Part shown: positions 1 through 11,128 of the stretch, piece by piece
How positions within the stretch are numbered: position 1 is the first letter of the stretch
How the letters are laid out: each line of letters opens with the position of its first letter
Assembly: GCA_958450365.1 (NCBI GenBank)
Contig: CAUEEP010000078.1
Coordinates: forward strand, 124,001 to 188,000
Origin: Mesorhabditis belari
Taxonomy: Eukaryota > Nematoda > Chromadorea > Rhabditida > Rhabditidae
Length of the DNA: 64,000 nucleotides
Reading direction: 5' to 3'
Translations under genes and position numbers: made by a program
Notes under the pieces: generated by a model
Told to the model about the DNA's origin: nothing
Database searches by the model: none
What the model saw: only the letters and a program-made list of their open reading frames with translations

Positions 1-131
1 AGGGCATTGAAAGGAGACACCGCTGCCTTGCAAGCTGAAATTGAGGCCTAGGCTGGATAATGAGCTGGATAATACAGTTGGCCTAGGCTGGATAATGGGC
101 CTCATAGCTTTTCAGATCTGCAAAAACTAAC

Positions 132-1023
132 GCTGGCAATCCGGCTTGTGTCTGTTGTCCTTGAGAGCTTCCTTGTTGTTGGGAGAGATCTTGACCGGAC
201 GGGCCACCAATCGGGCCACCAGGTGCGAGACTCGTTTGTCGTTGCTCGTACGGCTGACCACCGCCACCGCCAACTCGTTGCGTTGGAGCTGCTTGGTTCG
301 AGCCGAAGATTTCCTGAAAGTTTGCTTTCATTCATTCAAAATCAAAAGGCATTCGCTTCCCACACTAGCTAGAGCTGCAGCTTCTAATTAGAGCTGAAGC
401 CTCTAGTTAGAGCTGAAGCCTCTAGTTAGAGCTGCAGCTTCTAATTAGAGCTGAAGCCTCTAGTTAGAGCTGAAGCTTCTAGTTAGAGCTGAAGCTCATA
501 ATAATCCAGCCTCTTTTGATGAGGACTGGGATGAAGCTGATCAGGACAAGAGTTCTGTCACCTCATTTTTTGGGACTATGCCATTAAACCTTGCTTCTAG
601 ATAGTTTAAAAGTTCTACTATTTTCTATGATATTCTTCATTGAGTTGAAACAAAATTCAGTTTTTGAGCTTTGGTCAACTTTAATTGACAGAGCTTTTAA
701 CGTACCCTGTATATCTACATGAATTTATTAATGATTCAAACGGTTATACAAGTTTTAACTTTATGAAACTAGCTTGACGAAAGTTTTTATGAAACTAGCT
801 TGACGAAAGTGCGCTATCATACCTGTATCAAAGGGTGCGAACTTGGTTGAAATGGTGGCTGTGTTGCCTGGATGAACGGAGCGGCCATCGTTGTCGGAGC
901 ACTGAGAAATGGTTGCATTCCGGCGGCCATAAAAGAAGAATTCATCATTCCAGCTGAGTGGTCGTTGAACGCAAAGTCGTCTGGAATTGATAGATCTAGC
1001 TGGGTACTTTGTTTTTTGACCAT
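132..1023 (-). CDS. Gln/Gly/Pro-rich protein, 5' exons (partial gene)
   Basis: Exon 1 runs 1023 to 823: 67 codons from ATG, ending in CAG before a GTATGA donor. Exon 2 runs 313 to 132 after an AACTTTCAG acceptor, in matching phase 0, and ends at a possible GTTAGT donor; if that donor is not used the frame stays open to a TAG at 83. The product begins MVKKQSTQLDL. It has a Met/Ala/Pro/Gln-rich first part, a GGGGG run, and a second part rich in Gly, Pro and Gln (GGPIGGPSGQ). No folded domain is visible. Such low-complexity composition is common in RNA-binding and transcription-associated proteins, but I do not recognise the family. The rest of the gene lies beyond the left edge. The 508-base intron carries a 20-bp tandem repeat. 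Confidence 0.55.
369..503. repeat. about 20-bp tandem repeat TAGAGCTGAAGCCTCTAGT
   Basis: Six to seven diverged copies of a unit containing AGAGCTGAAGCYTCTA lie in the intron of the first gene. The unit is itself partly palindromic (GAAGCCTC and AGAGCT cores). Confidence 0.85.
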
Positions 1024-1059
1024 AAATCATTAAGCCTACACCAGAAAGGATGCGTTAAC

Positions 1060-1130
1060 AATAGCACCGAGAACAGCAGTTTAAACAGCAGTGAACAGCA
1101 GTAAACAGCAGTTTAACCAGCAGTAAAACT
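1060..1130. repeat. short AACAGCAGT repeats
   Basis: Irregular copies of AACAGCAGT(TT/AA) just upstream of the first gene's ATG on the minus strand. They fall in its likely 5' UTR or promoter region; no function can be read from them. Confidence 0.6.
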
Positions 1131-1915
1131 CACTAAGCATATTCATCACCGCCAATTGTTGATCACCGGCAGTGGTCATTTTTTGGATAAGCGAATCGAG
1201 ATGAAATGAGAGATTTTGGTGGTGAAAGCCTCGAATTTGAGCAAATGCGAGAAATAAGGCAGCCGGATGAGATCAATCAAATGAATTGAATCGAATTGAA
1301 GCTCTCGTTTAGGAAATTGGGAGAACCGATCACAGATTTTGAAGTGGCTTTTTTGAACGAATGATTTTGCGAATTCGATTTCTGAATCCAAAGAGTTCTT
1401 TGTTGTTCTTTGTTGTTCTTTCTAGATGATTCAGAGATTCTACTAGACGAGCATCGTCGAAAAAACACCTGAAAATGAAGGAAATGAAGGATTTTGTGTC
1501 AAAAATTGTTTAGAAATTTGAATTAGAAAACATAAAAGAGAGAAAAGTAGAAAATTTTAAAGAAAAGAAAGAATCGAACGTAGAAAAATCTGGCCTAAAT
1601 TTTAACTAATCAAATTTTAACTGCACTGGGTTGTTTACTATGTTAGAAAACGCGTATTACTCATCATTGGATCAAAAAACATCATTGGATCGAGCAATTA
1701 AACCGTTTTGTCTTGTCGTTTACCGTTTAAGACTTGACTTAAACGACTTAAAGACTTAAACCGTTTAAGACTTGTTGAATGTTTGTCTATTTGTCTATAT
1801 CAAATGGGTGGAAATTAACTAGTGAAGCTGAGAAGCTGCTGAAACAGCCAAGTTTAACATGAAAGTAAAACATAAACATAACAAAACAAAGTAAAAGCTC
1901 CTACTCTGGTGGCAA
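1131..1915. other. gene-free stretch
   Basis: Probable upstream region of the first gene. It contains simple duplications (GTTGTTCTTT at about 1399-1424, CGTTTAAGACTTG at about 1724-1774) and no frame with convincing codon usage or splice signals. Confidence 0.5.
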
Positions 1916-1919
1916 ACGT

Positions 1920-2036
1920 GTCGGTGGAGCTCATTGGTAGAGCGCTGGCCCGGTCAGCGAGAGGTCGCGGGTTCAAATCCCGGTGTCGACCATCTCTTCC
2001 CAGCCTCAACCCAGAAAAGGATCGACGTGTTCAGCT
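1920..2036 (+). mobile_element. tRNA-derived SINE, copy 1
   Basis: Positions 1920-1991 fold like a tRNA: a GTCGGTG/TGTCGAC acceptor stem with wobble pairs, a D arm GCTC-ATTGGTA-GAGC (Pol III A box), an anticodon-like loop CCGGTCA and a T arm with GGGTTCAAATCCC (B box). The downstream body (CAGCCTCAACCCA, AAAAGGATCGACGTGTTCA) matches the body of the copy near 43.3 kb, so this is a dispersed element and not a tRNA gene. The anticodon position reads GGT, as in a tRNA-Thr, but C replaces the invariant U33. Confidence 0.75.
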
Positions 2037-2119
2037 TTAAGCATTACATGGCTACCAGCAGATACGATCCCCAGGCTCACAAGAAATCAATAAAACGTCA
2101 ACGCCCTCAAATGGCAGCT

Positions 2120-3080
2120 TTTAGAAACGACAAAGAAGAAAGGGCAAAAAGAAGACGACGAAACAAAAAGATTTTTGTGTGTTGTCTTCAGGGGAGAAGA
2201 AAAGAGAAAAGGAAAGGGATGAAGAAAGGGAAAATGGGAAGGGATAGGAGAGGATCGGTGTCGCGGGGTGACGACCGCGACGCGTGCGGGTGGCCCGTGC
2301 GCACGTATGTACCACGCTGTGGCGGGGGGTCGACGAGAGATTGTGAGTGGAGGGGAGGAGTGGGGAAGAATGCGGAAGAGAGATTGGCAGAAGGTTGACT
2401 GAATGAATGGGAAAAGAAACGAGAGAAGAGAAGACCTCAATAGAGAGAGGAAAGCGCTGGTGAGTAGGGGGGAAGAGTGATGTCTGGGTGGAAGAGGGAT
2501 GAGGCTTGAAAACTCGCTAGAGGAGGGGTGAATTGATGCTTGTGACAGGTAGAGAATTGGAGGATGAGAGACCAGGCTCTTTTAGAGAAGGATGGGATGA
2601 AGAGGGTGAGTGAGGGATAGCTTTGTGTCGTGGACAAAAGACAAAAGCATCAGAGGACAGCGGCAGTTGGCAAAAGTGGACAAGAGATCTTTTGCGTGAA
2701 GGAAAAGATGAATAGAGAAACTAGACGTTGGAATGGAAAGAATTCACTTATGAGAGACGCAAGGGTTCTAAAGAAACAGCTCCCTGTTGTAGAACCCAGA
2801 GAATAACACAAAAATTCTTTTCACTTGTAGAGAGCTCACCGAAAGCACACAGTAAACCAAGACTCAGACAGAAAAAAGAAAATATATTGAAGAACTCTTT
2901 GCAAGGAGAGAAAAAGCAAGAAAAAGATGAGGGAATAGAATGGAGGGAATAGAATAAGAGAGAAGGCAGATGTGTCCGCCACACAAACGACAGGGAACGG
3001 TATTTGATGGGAAAAGGGGACTCTGACCGATGAGTGGGGATCGGCTGAAAAGAGAATCTGAAAAGAAGGGGACAATCTCG
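2120..3080. other. purine-biased, strand-asymmetric stretch
   Basis: For almost 1 kb the plus strand is dominated by G and A (runs such as GAAGAAAGGGAAAATGGGAA), interrupted by a GC-rich patch around 2262-2335. Frames on both strands stay open here, but they read as Lys/Glu/Arg or Phe/Ser/Leu low complexity and are best treated as by-products of composition. No gene is supported. Confidence 0.6.
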
Positions 3081-3198
3081 ACCCGACAAGTAGCCAGAGG
3101 CAACGAGCGGTCAATTGGGAATTGCTTTAACGTTATTTGAATGACCTCTTGGGAGCACGTGACTGAGATATAAAAGTTTGGATTTGGGAAAGTTGATT

Positions 3199-3319
3199 GT
3201 ATATATGTTACGTCCGAATCTGATCCGGACGTCAGGATCCGACCAGAATGAGTGTGGTTGAATTCGGACGTCCAGATCAGATCCGGATGCCTGGTCGGAT
3301 TCGAAAGTAACATATATAC
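3199..3319. mobile_element. small MITE with 13-bp perfect terminal repeats
   Basis: GTATATATGTTAC at 3199-3211 is the exact inverted complement of 3307-3319. The interior is an imperfect palindrome of ATCCGGA, GGACGTC and GTCGGATTC blocks, giving a 121-bp hairpin-forming element. Confidence 0.75.
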
Positions 3320-3860
3320 TTAAATGAATAAGTAAACCAGGAAAATTTGCATACAATAGAAAAGAGGGAAAATATTCTTGACAATAAAGAAATGTAGAGC
3401 GTAAACTGGTGGAATGATAAACTCAAAACGGGTGGAATAATAAACTATCATAGCTTCACAATAGGGACAAAAATAGCAATTATTGTGGTAGACAAGAAAT
3501 TAATTGTTTAGAAACGGGAAAAGATGATCAATTTTTAATGTTAATTGGTCGGGAATCCTATGCGCGAGCAATTAAAGCAATTAAAAGCATTGCTTGTGCA
3601 TTAAAAGCATTGCTTGTGGATTAAAAGCATTTAAAAGACTGTGAAAGTTTAATAGGGACATTAGAAAGGGATCTGGGACACTTAAAAGATATGCCTCTTC
3701 TGGAGGAGGAGCTTTAGGCAGATGGAGGGAAGAAAATAGCAGAAAGAGGATCCGAATGTTTGCACTTTAGGATTTTAAAACATTAAACATCAAATCAAAA
3801 CAACATCTAGCTAAGATCGATGAATATGAGGAGTTGATTGCTATGTGGAGGCTTTTTCGG
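3320..3860. other. gene-free stretch
   Basis: AT-rich unique sequence with three copies of a TTAAAAGCATTGCTTGTG-type repeat at about 3583-3631. No coding or RNA signal seen. Confidence 0.5.
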
Positions 3861-3861
3861 C

Positions 3862-3975
3862 ATTTGCTCACAAATTTGCTCACTGCTCACTTGCTCACTT
3901 GCTCACTACTCACTTGCCCACTGCTCACTTGCTCCCTTGCTCACTTGCTCACTTGCTCACTTGCTCACTTGCTTA
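3862..3975. repeat. 8-bp tandem repeat TTGCTCAC
   Basis: About 13 copies with some substitutions. The open frame across it reads as Leu/Thr/Ala/His low complexity and is not a gene. Confidence 0.9.
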
Positions 3976-4352
3976 CACACAAATTTATAGCGCTATCTTA
4001 AAGCTATATCTTAAAGGGTTACAAGCTTTTGCTTTTTCGAATCGCTTACTATTAGCTGAATCGTAAAAGTCTTTAAGTCGAGCTTTAAAAGAGTCTAAAA
4101 TGATATGCAGTTTGTATTCTAGTGATATCAAAACCCTGTACTCTTAGTGAGCAATAACTGGCATCCGGGCAACAATTTCTAGCTAAAAGTACGACTACTT
4201 ACTACATTTCAATAGAAATCATAGAAATCTTTGTATAGAAATACAAAGATTGCACTCTAATACAAACAAATTGTCTAACAATCTAACAAACAAATTTTCT
4301 AGCAAATTGTCAAGGCAATTATTTACGCTATATCCGAACACCGTTTTTTTTT

Positions 4353-4553
4353 CCTTAATAGTCATGCACCCAGCACCGCCAAGTTGATGACTATTTTATG
4401 GTTTCCAAGTTTTCACAGAAACTCAACACTCTAATCCCCCGCAAGATCTGACCGTCAGCTACATTTTCCGACCCCACATCGATAGGTTCTGATAAGCGGT
4501 TCTCGAGATTTTGAGGAATTTAGGCGAAGCAATTTTGGTGCACTACTATTAGG
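4353..4553. mobile_element. about 200-bp MITE, family A, copy 1
   Basis: The ends CCTTAATAGT..TGCACCC and GGTGCACTACTATTAGG are inverted repeats. The core holds TACATTTTCCGACCCCACAT and AAGCGGTTCTCGAGATTT, shared with copies at 33.5 and 33.9 kb. Confidence 0.85.
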
Positions 4554-5570
4554 GAAAATCCGATAAATACATTTTGCTCTGATCCCTGGCCTAGATCAAT
4601 AGGTCAATAGGTCTAGGTCAATATCTCCAAACACTCTAAGCTACTTCACTGAACTGACCAGAAATCTCAAGACTTACGGGGTTGTTTCAATTGGTTCAAT
4701 TCAAAAAAAATTCCATGTATTGAAAGAGATCAACTTTGCGGAGTTTGCCCTCCTTTAGCTTGGAGCTTAGGCTTAGGCTCCAAGCCAAAAGAACTATTTG
4801 AACCAAATAGAGCTATTTGGCTTGAAATTTGAGCCTAAAAATGGTGCGAGAAAATCTCAAAAAATCTCCACTGCACTACTATTAAGGAAAATACGGTACA
4901 GATTTTCGTGCTCTTGGCCTTCACCACATAATGACTTTCGGATAAATTTTAGCAACAAAACACATAAAGATACAGCTAGTTTGATTGAAAACTGACTCAA
5001 GACAAGATGACGGTACTTTTCCTAAAGATATCCCGATTTAAGGAAACGTTTTTTTGAGTTGAACAAATGCTTGTTTATCCAATTCAACTTGCGCATACCG
5101 TTAACAAAAACTAAGTAGCTAAATAAATAGCTAAATAGCTCATTGAAATCCAAATCTTATGTAAAAAAGAAAGTATTAAAGAACTCGAAACGTCAGCAAT
5201 CAAAATGTTTGCAATCAGCACTTGCGATCAAACGAATTCAGCAATTCTTCACTCAAACGTCAATATTTCAACACTATGTAGAAACAGATGAATCAGAATA
5301 TGCCTGACTTTCAAATAAAACCCCCAGCTGATCGTTGCGTAAAGTGTTTTTTTCCAAAATACTGACAAAAGGTTGGAAAAAGAGAAGAAAATCGAAATGA
5401 CTCATTCTGCCTCATTGGGAGAAAGGAGAGAGAATGACGTAAGTGTTCGACTTTAAAGCATCGATTTTTTTCTCTTCAATGATAATCCGTTACAATTCTA
5501 TTCTATTCTATTCCTTTGCGTTTTCAAATGTGCAATGCCTTTGTTGCTTTGGAGAACTACAAAGATAATC
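4554..5570. other. gene-free stretch with a MITE A end fragment
   Basis: An isolated family A terminus (TGCACTACTATTAAGG) sits at 4872-4887 with no partner. A CCAAGCC/GGCTTGG-type inverted repeat lies at about 4755-4825. No gene seen. Confidence 0.5.
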
Positions 5571-5575
5571 CGTTG

Positions 5576-5625
5576 CAATTCTATTCTACAATTCTATTGT
5601 AGAATAGAATTGTAGAATAGAATTG
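5576..5625. repeat. 50-bp near-perfect hairpin
   Basis: GCAATTCTATTCTACAATTC reads into its own inverted complement with almost no loop. It is flanked by TCTATTCTATTC simple repeats. Confidence 0.8.
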
Positions 5626-6027
5626 CTATCTATTGCTTATCTATTGCTAAACCAATCCTCAAAAAGCTTCTTAAATTCTTAGACTTTTGACAGACTTGAT
5701 GCTGGCCGAAGTATAACAAAATGTAGCAATAATCTTTCAATCCAATTGCTTCAAAATACCTTGTGACTAAAAAGTATGTAAAGAAATCGTATGTAAAAGT
5801 TTACAAATGTTAGGAAGGTGTTTACAAATGTTAGGAAGGTGTTTACAAAGATTAGAAAAGTAAAGTTCTTTGCTCTTTACATACTAAAGAAGTAAAGGAA
5901 TTGACAAGAAAGTAAAGTAAAGAAGTAAAGGAATTTCGGAGAGGGGTTTGAACGTAGGGAAGAGGAGGACTTGCTTGAATTGAATTGTTTTTTGCTTTGC
6001 TGCAATTTGCAGGCAATTGCTTTAACC

Positions 6028-6202
6028 ACTTCTTCCTTGCTTCTTCCTTTCTTCTTCCTTTCTTCTTCTTTTCTTCTTCCCTCTTGTCTTTCCTTCTTTC
6101 TCTTGGCAAATTAAGCTACCGAATATTAAGCTATTCAAGAAAGAAAGACAAGAGGGAAGAAGCAAGGAAGAAGAAAGGAAGAAGAAAGAAAGAAGAAGAT
6201 AC
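6028..6202. repeat. polypyrimidine/polypurine inverted repeat
   Basis: A CTTCTTCC-rich arm (about 6028-6103) is mirrored by a GGAAGAAG-rich arm (about 6138-6202), with CTCTTGTCTTTC/GAAAGACAAGAG at the inner edge and a 35-base spacer. It can form a long hairpin. The open frames on both strands here come from this structure. Confidence 0.8.
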
Positions 6203-6249
6203 CCGAGTCTTAAGTTAAATCGTTTGAGTTCAGGAAAGAGAACTTGCAT

Positions 6250-7500
6250 GAATTCAATTGTTTAGCAATTTGTTCAATAAAGTTAAAGGCTTTTTTCGAA
6301 AACACTTAAAATTCTAGAAAACTTCAGAGTTTTCAGCAAATTTTTCATTTATTTCGGATCTCAAAGCTATTTGTTCTTATTTTATTGTGTAAAGATAGGA
6401 TAAAAAAAGAAAAGAGCAGTGAAAGCAATGTAAAAATGATGGATATCGTTTATCAAAAGAAAAACTGTTCTCAAAAGATTTCCTTTGAGCAAGAGAAGGT
6501 TTGATCATATTAAAAGTCGAATTTGAATGAGAATTTCTGAAAAAAATGTATTTAAAGGATTGATTTCCGTGTAAAAGCTGACACTTTGGCGCTCTTTTCA
6601 ATAATCGGAAGGATGAGAAAAGGGGAGAAAGCGCACGCAACGCGACCGCAAAGATGAGTAAGGTCTCGTGACGAAATGGGAAAAGGAAAAGGTGATGGAC
6701 ACGAGCCAACACTAAAATTGGAAAAAGGAAAAGAAAGGAAAGAAAGAAAGAAAGGAAAGAGGAAAAGTACAAACACGGGACACATTCACTCTTTTGTAAA
6801 ATAGAGAATCAGTAGCGTAAGCGGGAGGGAACATGTGAGATCTCTAAGAGTGATCAAAAACAATTTTGTCTTGAGTTCTACTTTAAGGAACATTTCATTT
6901 CAAGGAGGAAGATCGTTTAAAGGCCTCAAGATGGGCTCAAGATGTACAGCTTTCGACTTGTGACTGTCGTTTGCAGATTTTGAACATTGTTTAGTATATT
7001 TAGCATATTTAGCAATTTGTTGAATAAAGTTGAAGAAGTTGAGACAGTTTTCAAGCTGAAAGACGATAATATTGGGATTTGTCACTTGATCTACTGAAAA
7101 TCATTTAGGCAAAGCATTTAGGCATTCTGTAATGCTAACTATTTGACTAGGGGTTAAGATAAAAAGCTGTAAATCTAGGATTTCCCCATAACTTCTATGT
7201 AAAATGGATGAGTTTATTAAATTGGAATTGGATGATTTTAATAAAAATTATAAGATTAAAAAAATAGTATTAGTAAGATCTAATAGCTTATCGACGAAAG
7301 CAGAGAGAAATTTATGGATGACTTGTGCATTCCAACTAGGAAAGGGTGTTGACTCAAAGTGCCCTTTCGGGACGTGACCTAGACCATCTTGTAGAGAATT
7401 TTATGGGGAATCCGAGGCTGTCTTTAAGTTTTGCAGAACGCTTCGCAAATGCGAGTTATTTGACAAAAACGTTTTTGGCATATCTGGCATACACATGCAC
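6250..7500. other. gene-free stretch
   Basis: AT-rich, with a purine-rich patch at about 6600-6780. TTTAGCAATTTGTT..AATAAAGTT occurs twice (about 6262 and 7008), which suggests a small dispersed duplicate. No supportable gene. Confidence 0.45.
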
Positions 7501-7514
7501 ACACTCCCTTACCA

Positions 7515-7555
7515 GATGGCCTGGTTGTGTAGTGGCTAGTATGCTGTGCTTGCAG
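7515..7555 (+). other. tRNA 5'-half-like fragment
   Basis: GGTTGTGTAGTGGCTAGTAT resembles the D-arm half of an eukaryotic tRNA (A-box region, TGTAGTGGCTAGT). The 3' half is missing and is replaced directly by the 35-bp minisatellite. Confidence 0.5.
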
Positions 7556-7557
7556 AA

Positions 7558-7932
7558 CTTTTCACCCAGAACTTTTACCCTGATCTGGGTCTGCCCAGCG
7601 ACCGAACTTTTACTCTGGTCCGGGTCCGCCCAGCGACCGATCTTTTTACCCTGGTCTGGGTCTTCCCAGCGGCCGATCTTTTTACCCTGGTCCGGGTCCG
7701 CCCAGCGACTGATCTTTTTACCCTGGTCCGGGTCTTCCCAGCGACCAAACTTTTACCCTGGTCCGGGTCTTCCCAGCGACCAAACTTTTACCCTGGTCCG
7801 GGTCTTCCCAGCGACCAAACTTTTACCCTGATCTGGGTCTTCCCAGCGGCCGGTCTTTTTACCCTGGTCTGGGTCTTCCCCGCGGCCGATCTTTTTACCC
7901 TGGTCCGGGTCTTCCCAGCGACCAAACTTTTC
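7558..7932. repeat. 35/36-bp minisatellite
   Basis: About eleven units built from CTTTTTACCCTGGTCCGGGT followed by CTTCCCAGCGACC. Because 35 is not a multiple of 3, two frames stay open across it and give repetitive peptides (WSGSAQRP, FTLVRVFPAT); neither looks like a real gene. Confidence 0.92.
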
Positions 7933-8210
7933 TTTTATTCTAAAATCTACTAAAATGCTTTTTAATCCAAGGAATTTTATGTAGTTTTGGTGTTTTTTTT
8001 GTTTCTCTTTCGTTCGTTTTTCGTTCAGAAAGAATATTTTTTTTTTAGATATGGTCTATGCTTCGGCAATAATTGGCAATAATTGGCAAATTGTGTGAAA
8101 AGTTTGGCTGCGTCGATCATCCGTTAACATGAGAAGAAATTCGCATACGCGAAATCATAAAAAGACTCATAGTTACAAATGAGGAGTGAAAATACATTTA
8201 TAAGACGCTA

Positions 8211-8987
8211 CAGGGTGGCGGAAAAGTTCTGTCCGCATTAATAGACGTGTCTTTATGATAAAACTCCGTCGAGATAGAGCAAATGGAACTTAAATTTAGA
8301 AAATTCGACTTTTTTTACCTTTTAGATATGTTTGTTTTAAGGAGGAATTTGTTTTTTTAAGTGCATTTTTAATGTTTTTTCCAGTTGAGTCTCCGCGATT
8401 TTAAGATTTTAAGATTTTAAACTCGATTAACAATGTTTTAGGCTCTTAAAATCGATAATTTCATAAGCAATCTGACTATGTAAAGTATAGTTTTAAAGAA
8501 AAAATCATTCTTCTTGAAAGAAGATCTGAAGATCTGAAGATCGGATATTAGAATTTGCTTTTAAGGAAACTAAAACTGGTCTAGAAAACGAATTGTAGAA
8601 GATTGACACGCGATCAAACTGAAAAACGATATTGTTTCAAGAGATTAATTCGAAAGCTTCGAAATTAGCTTTTGAAACCATACTTTTTCCTTTAAAGTCC
8701 CCTTTATAGTTCCTTTATGGTTCCTTTATAGTTCCTATTTAGTTCCTTTAAAGTTCCTTCAAAGTTCCTTTATAGTTCCTTTAAAGTTCCTTTATAGTTC
8801 CTTTATAGTTCCTATTTGGTTCCTTTAAAGTTCCTTTATAGTTTATCTGATTTATCTGATTTTATCTGATTGTTTATCTGCTTAGCGTAGAGTAAAAAAT
8901 TGTGTAACTTTGTGTAGCTTTAGGCTTATACAACTTTTATTATAGAGACACATCTACTAATGCGGACAGAATTTTTCAGCCACCCTG
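8211..8987. mobile_element. 777-bp Tc1/mariner-type non-autonomous element
   Basis: The ends CAGGGTGGCGGAAAAGTTCT and its inverted partner (..TTTTTCAGCCACCCTG) match over about 50 bases and are flanked by TA on both sides, the Tc1/mariner target site. No transposase is encoded inside. The interior carries a GTTCCTTTATA tandem repeat at about 8692-8843. Confidence 0.85.
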
Positions 8988-9204
8988 TATTGGAGAAAAA
9001 GTTCATTGAAAACATTAAATGATTTCATTTTCAGGCTTTTCTCTTTTATCTTCTGCTTCTTCTTTCACCGTTTCACTTTCATTTATACTCTAGAAAACCC
9101 TAGTTATAATATCAATAAGCCAATAGATAAAACAAGACTTAAACTGCCTACCAAAGTACAATCTGTCAAAAAATTATAGACGCAACTTAAATTTGACGAT
9201 TTAT

Positions 9205-10440
9205 TTTATCGATAATTGTTAGTTTTTCTCATTTTTTTGCTTATTAGTTATGTTTATAAATGTTTTTTTCATTTTCAGATATGCCACTTGGAAAATAACT
9301 GGATGTGGTGGAAAAAACGCGTACCGATGTGCTCCACACGCTTGGTCACTCAAACAGGGAAATTGCTCGTCGCATCGGACGTTCTGAGAAAGTATTCCCA
9401 CGTATCTCAAGACCAAAGTGACTCCTAAGAAGAAAGAAACACGGAGCCGGAAGAAAAAGTTGACCGATCAAGACGAACGCGCAATTACGAGACGTCTTTC
9501 CAACACGACGACTTCACTCGAAGAGGTTCGCAAGGAGATGAAGCTTCCGGTCACTCGCCAAACTGTGCACAACGTTGTCAAACGATCTACAATACTCAAA
9601 TACAAACTCATGAAGCAAGCTCCACGACTCACAAAGGACCATAAAGCCGCCCATATCAATTTCGCTCAAAAGAACCAGAAGACCAAATCGGAGGGAGTTG
9701 GTTTACTAGTATTTCTTATATATTTTATGTTTAGATTATTTGGAGTGACGAAAAGAAGTTCACCCTTGATGGTGCTGATGGTTTTCGAGGATATTGGAAG
9801 GATTTACGAAAGCCGGGCATGGTCTTCAACTGGATGTGGTGGAAAAAACGCGTATCGATGTGCTCTACACGCTTGGTCACTCAAACAGGGAAATTGCTCG
9901 TCGCATCCGACGTTCTGAGAAAGTATTCGCACGTATCTCAAGACCAAAGTGACTCCTAAGAAGAAAGAAACACGGAGCCGGAAGAAAAAGTTGACCGATC
10001 AAGACGAATGCGCAATTACGAGACGTCTTTCCAACATGACGACTTCACTCGAAGAGGTTCGCAAGGAGATCTTCAAAATCGATAATTGTTAGTTTTTCTC
10101 ATTTTTTTGCTTATTACTTATATTTATAAGTGTGTTTTTCATTTTCAGATATGCCACTTGAAAAATAACTGGATGTGGTGGAAAAAACGCGTATCGATGT
10201 GCTCCACACGCTTGGTCACTCAAACAGGGAAATTGCTTGTCGCATCGGACGTTCGGACGCTCAAGAAAGCCATTCAAGTAGCCTGGAATCGGCTTCAGCC
10301 AACAGCGCTCCATGACCTTGTCTCTTCGATACCGACACGTCTTTTTGAAAGAAAAAGAAAAGATGAAAACAAACAAACAGGGAAATTGCTTGTCGCATTG
10401 GACGTTCTGAGAAGTGTATTCGTCGATATCCCTTAGACAT
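9205..10440 (+). pseudogene. Tc1/Tc3-like transposase remnant, rearranged
   Basis: Reading plus-strand fragments in several frames gives an N-terminal helix-turn-helix (LHTLGHSNREIARRIGRSE, about 9332-9391). A one-base frame change leads into VTPKKKETRSRKKK and then a second DNA-binding segment (VTRQTVHNVVKRS, about 9550-9590). After a small intron-like gap (about 9699-9736) comes the catalytic-core block WSDEKKFTLDGADGFRGYWK, with the first acidic catalytic residue typical of Tc1/mariner transposases. The second Asp and final Asp/Glu regions are absent; instead the 5' end starts again at 9826 and at about 10079 (same ATATGCCACTTG context as 9280). This is a dead, tandemly duplicated 5' end of a transposase. 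Confidence 0.85.
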
Positions 10441-10449
10441 GCTTCAACT

Positions 10450-11100
10450 TTAAATTAGAGCTGCTGGATAATGCTTAGCATTCGATTTTCCGTTTTATCC
10501 TCTGTATTGCGGTTTCCTCATAAGCTACAACTTTACTCATGAAAAACATGAATCACAAAGAAAGTGGTCAACTTTTGAACGAATCGTGGAGATGTTGGAG
10601 AACAAATAAAAAGAGAGCAAAAGAAGAAGGAAAAACAACAAAAATGCATGATGATGAAGGCACTGAAGCGGGAAATGATTTGGCAAAGAATTAAGGCACA
10701 AATGAAATTGAAATGAAATGAAATTGAAATTTGAAACAAAAATGGGAAAATGGAAATGACGTCATGGAATGTTTCTAGCGGTGAATCAGATCGGTGTTTT
10801 TTTTGGGAGCGGAAAAGGAAACAATTTTCGTGAATCAAATTGAGATTTTTGTGGAGTTTTGAGAGAAAAGTTTTGTGTTGATGCTGGGATTTTGGCAAGC
10901 ACTTTTAGAAAGCCTTGTTTTGCGCGTAAATTGGAAAAAAAAATGCATAGCTATATTATGACAATGGAGGGATCGGGGAAGTGGAGTCAAAAGAAAGGCT
11001 ACGTTTTAGGGTTTTGAGCTTTGAGAATACGGTAGATTTAGTGTGGTTTGCGGTGTGAAATCAGTCTTTTTCTCTCGTTACAGTTTCCCGGGAAAGATAT
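10450..11100. other. gene-free stretch
   Basis: AT-rich with a GAAATTGAAATGAAATG simple repeat at about 10700-10735. The minus-strand open frame at 10533-10898 is Phe/Ser/Ile-rich without splice or start context and is not supported. Confidence 0.45.
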
Positions 11101-11128
11101 TCAGCCTAGACAACTGAGAATTTTATCC

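Noticed and set aside
1920..1991. Functional tRNA gene
   Set aside because: Weak anticodon stem, C in place of the invariant U33, and a downstream body shared with another dispersed copy point to a SINE.
2087..3114. Several Ser/Phe-rich minus-strand and Lys/Arg-rich plus-strand frames
   Set aside because: They follow the purine/pyrimidine strand bias; no splice signals, signal peptide or domain.
7346..7953. Two long overlapping plus-strand frames
   Set aside because: Produced by the 35/36-bp minisatellite. The non-repetitive beginning has no gene features and crosses a tRNA-like fragment.
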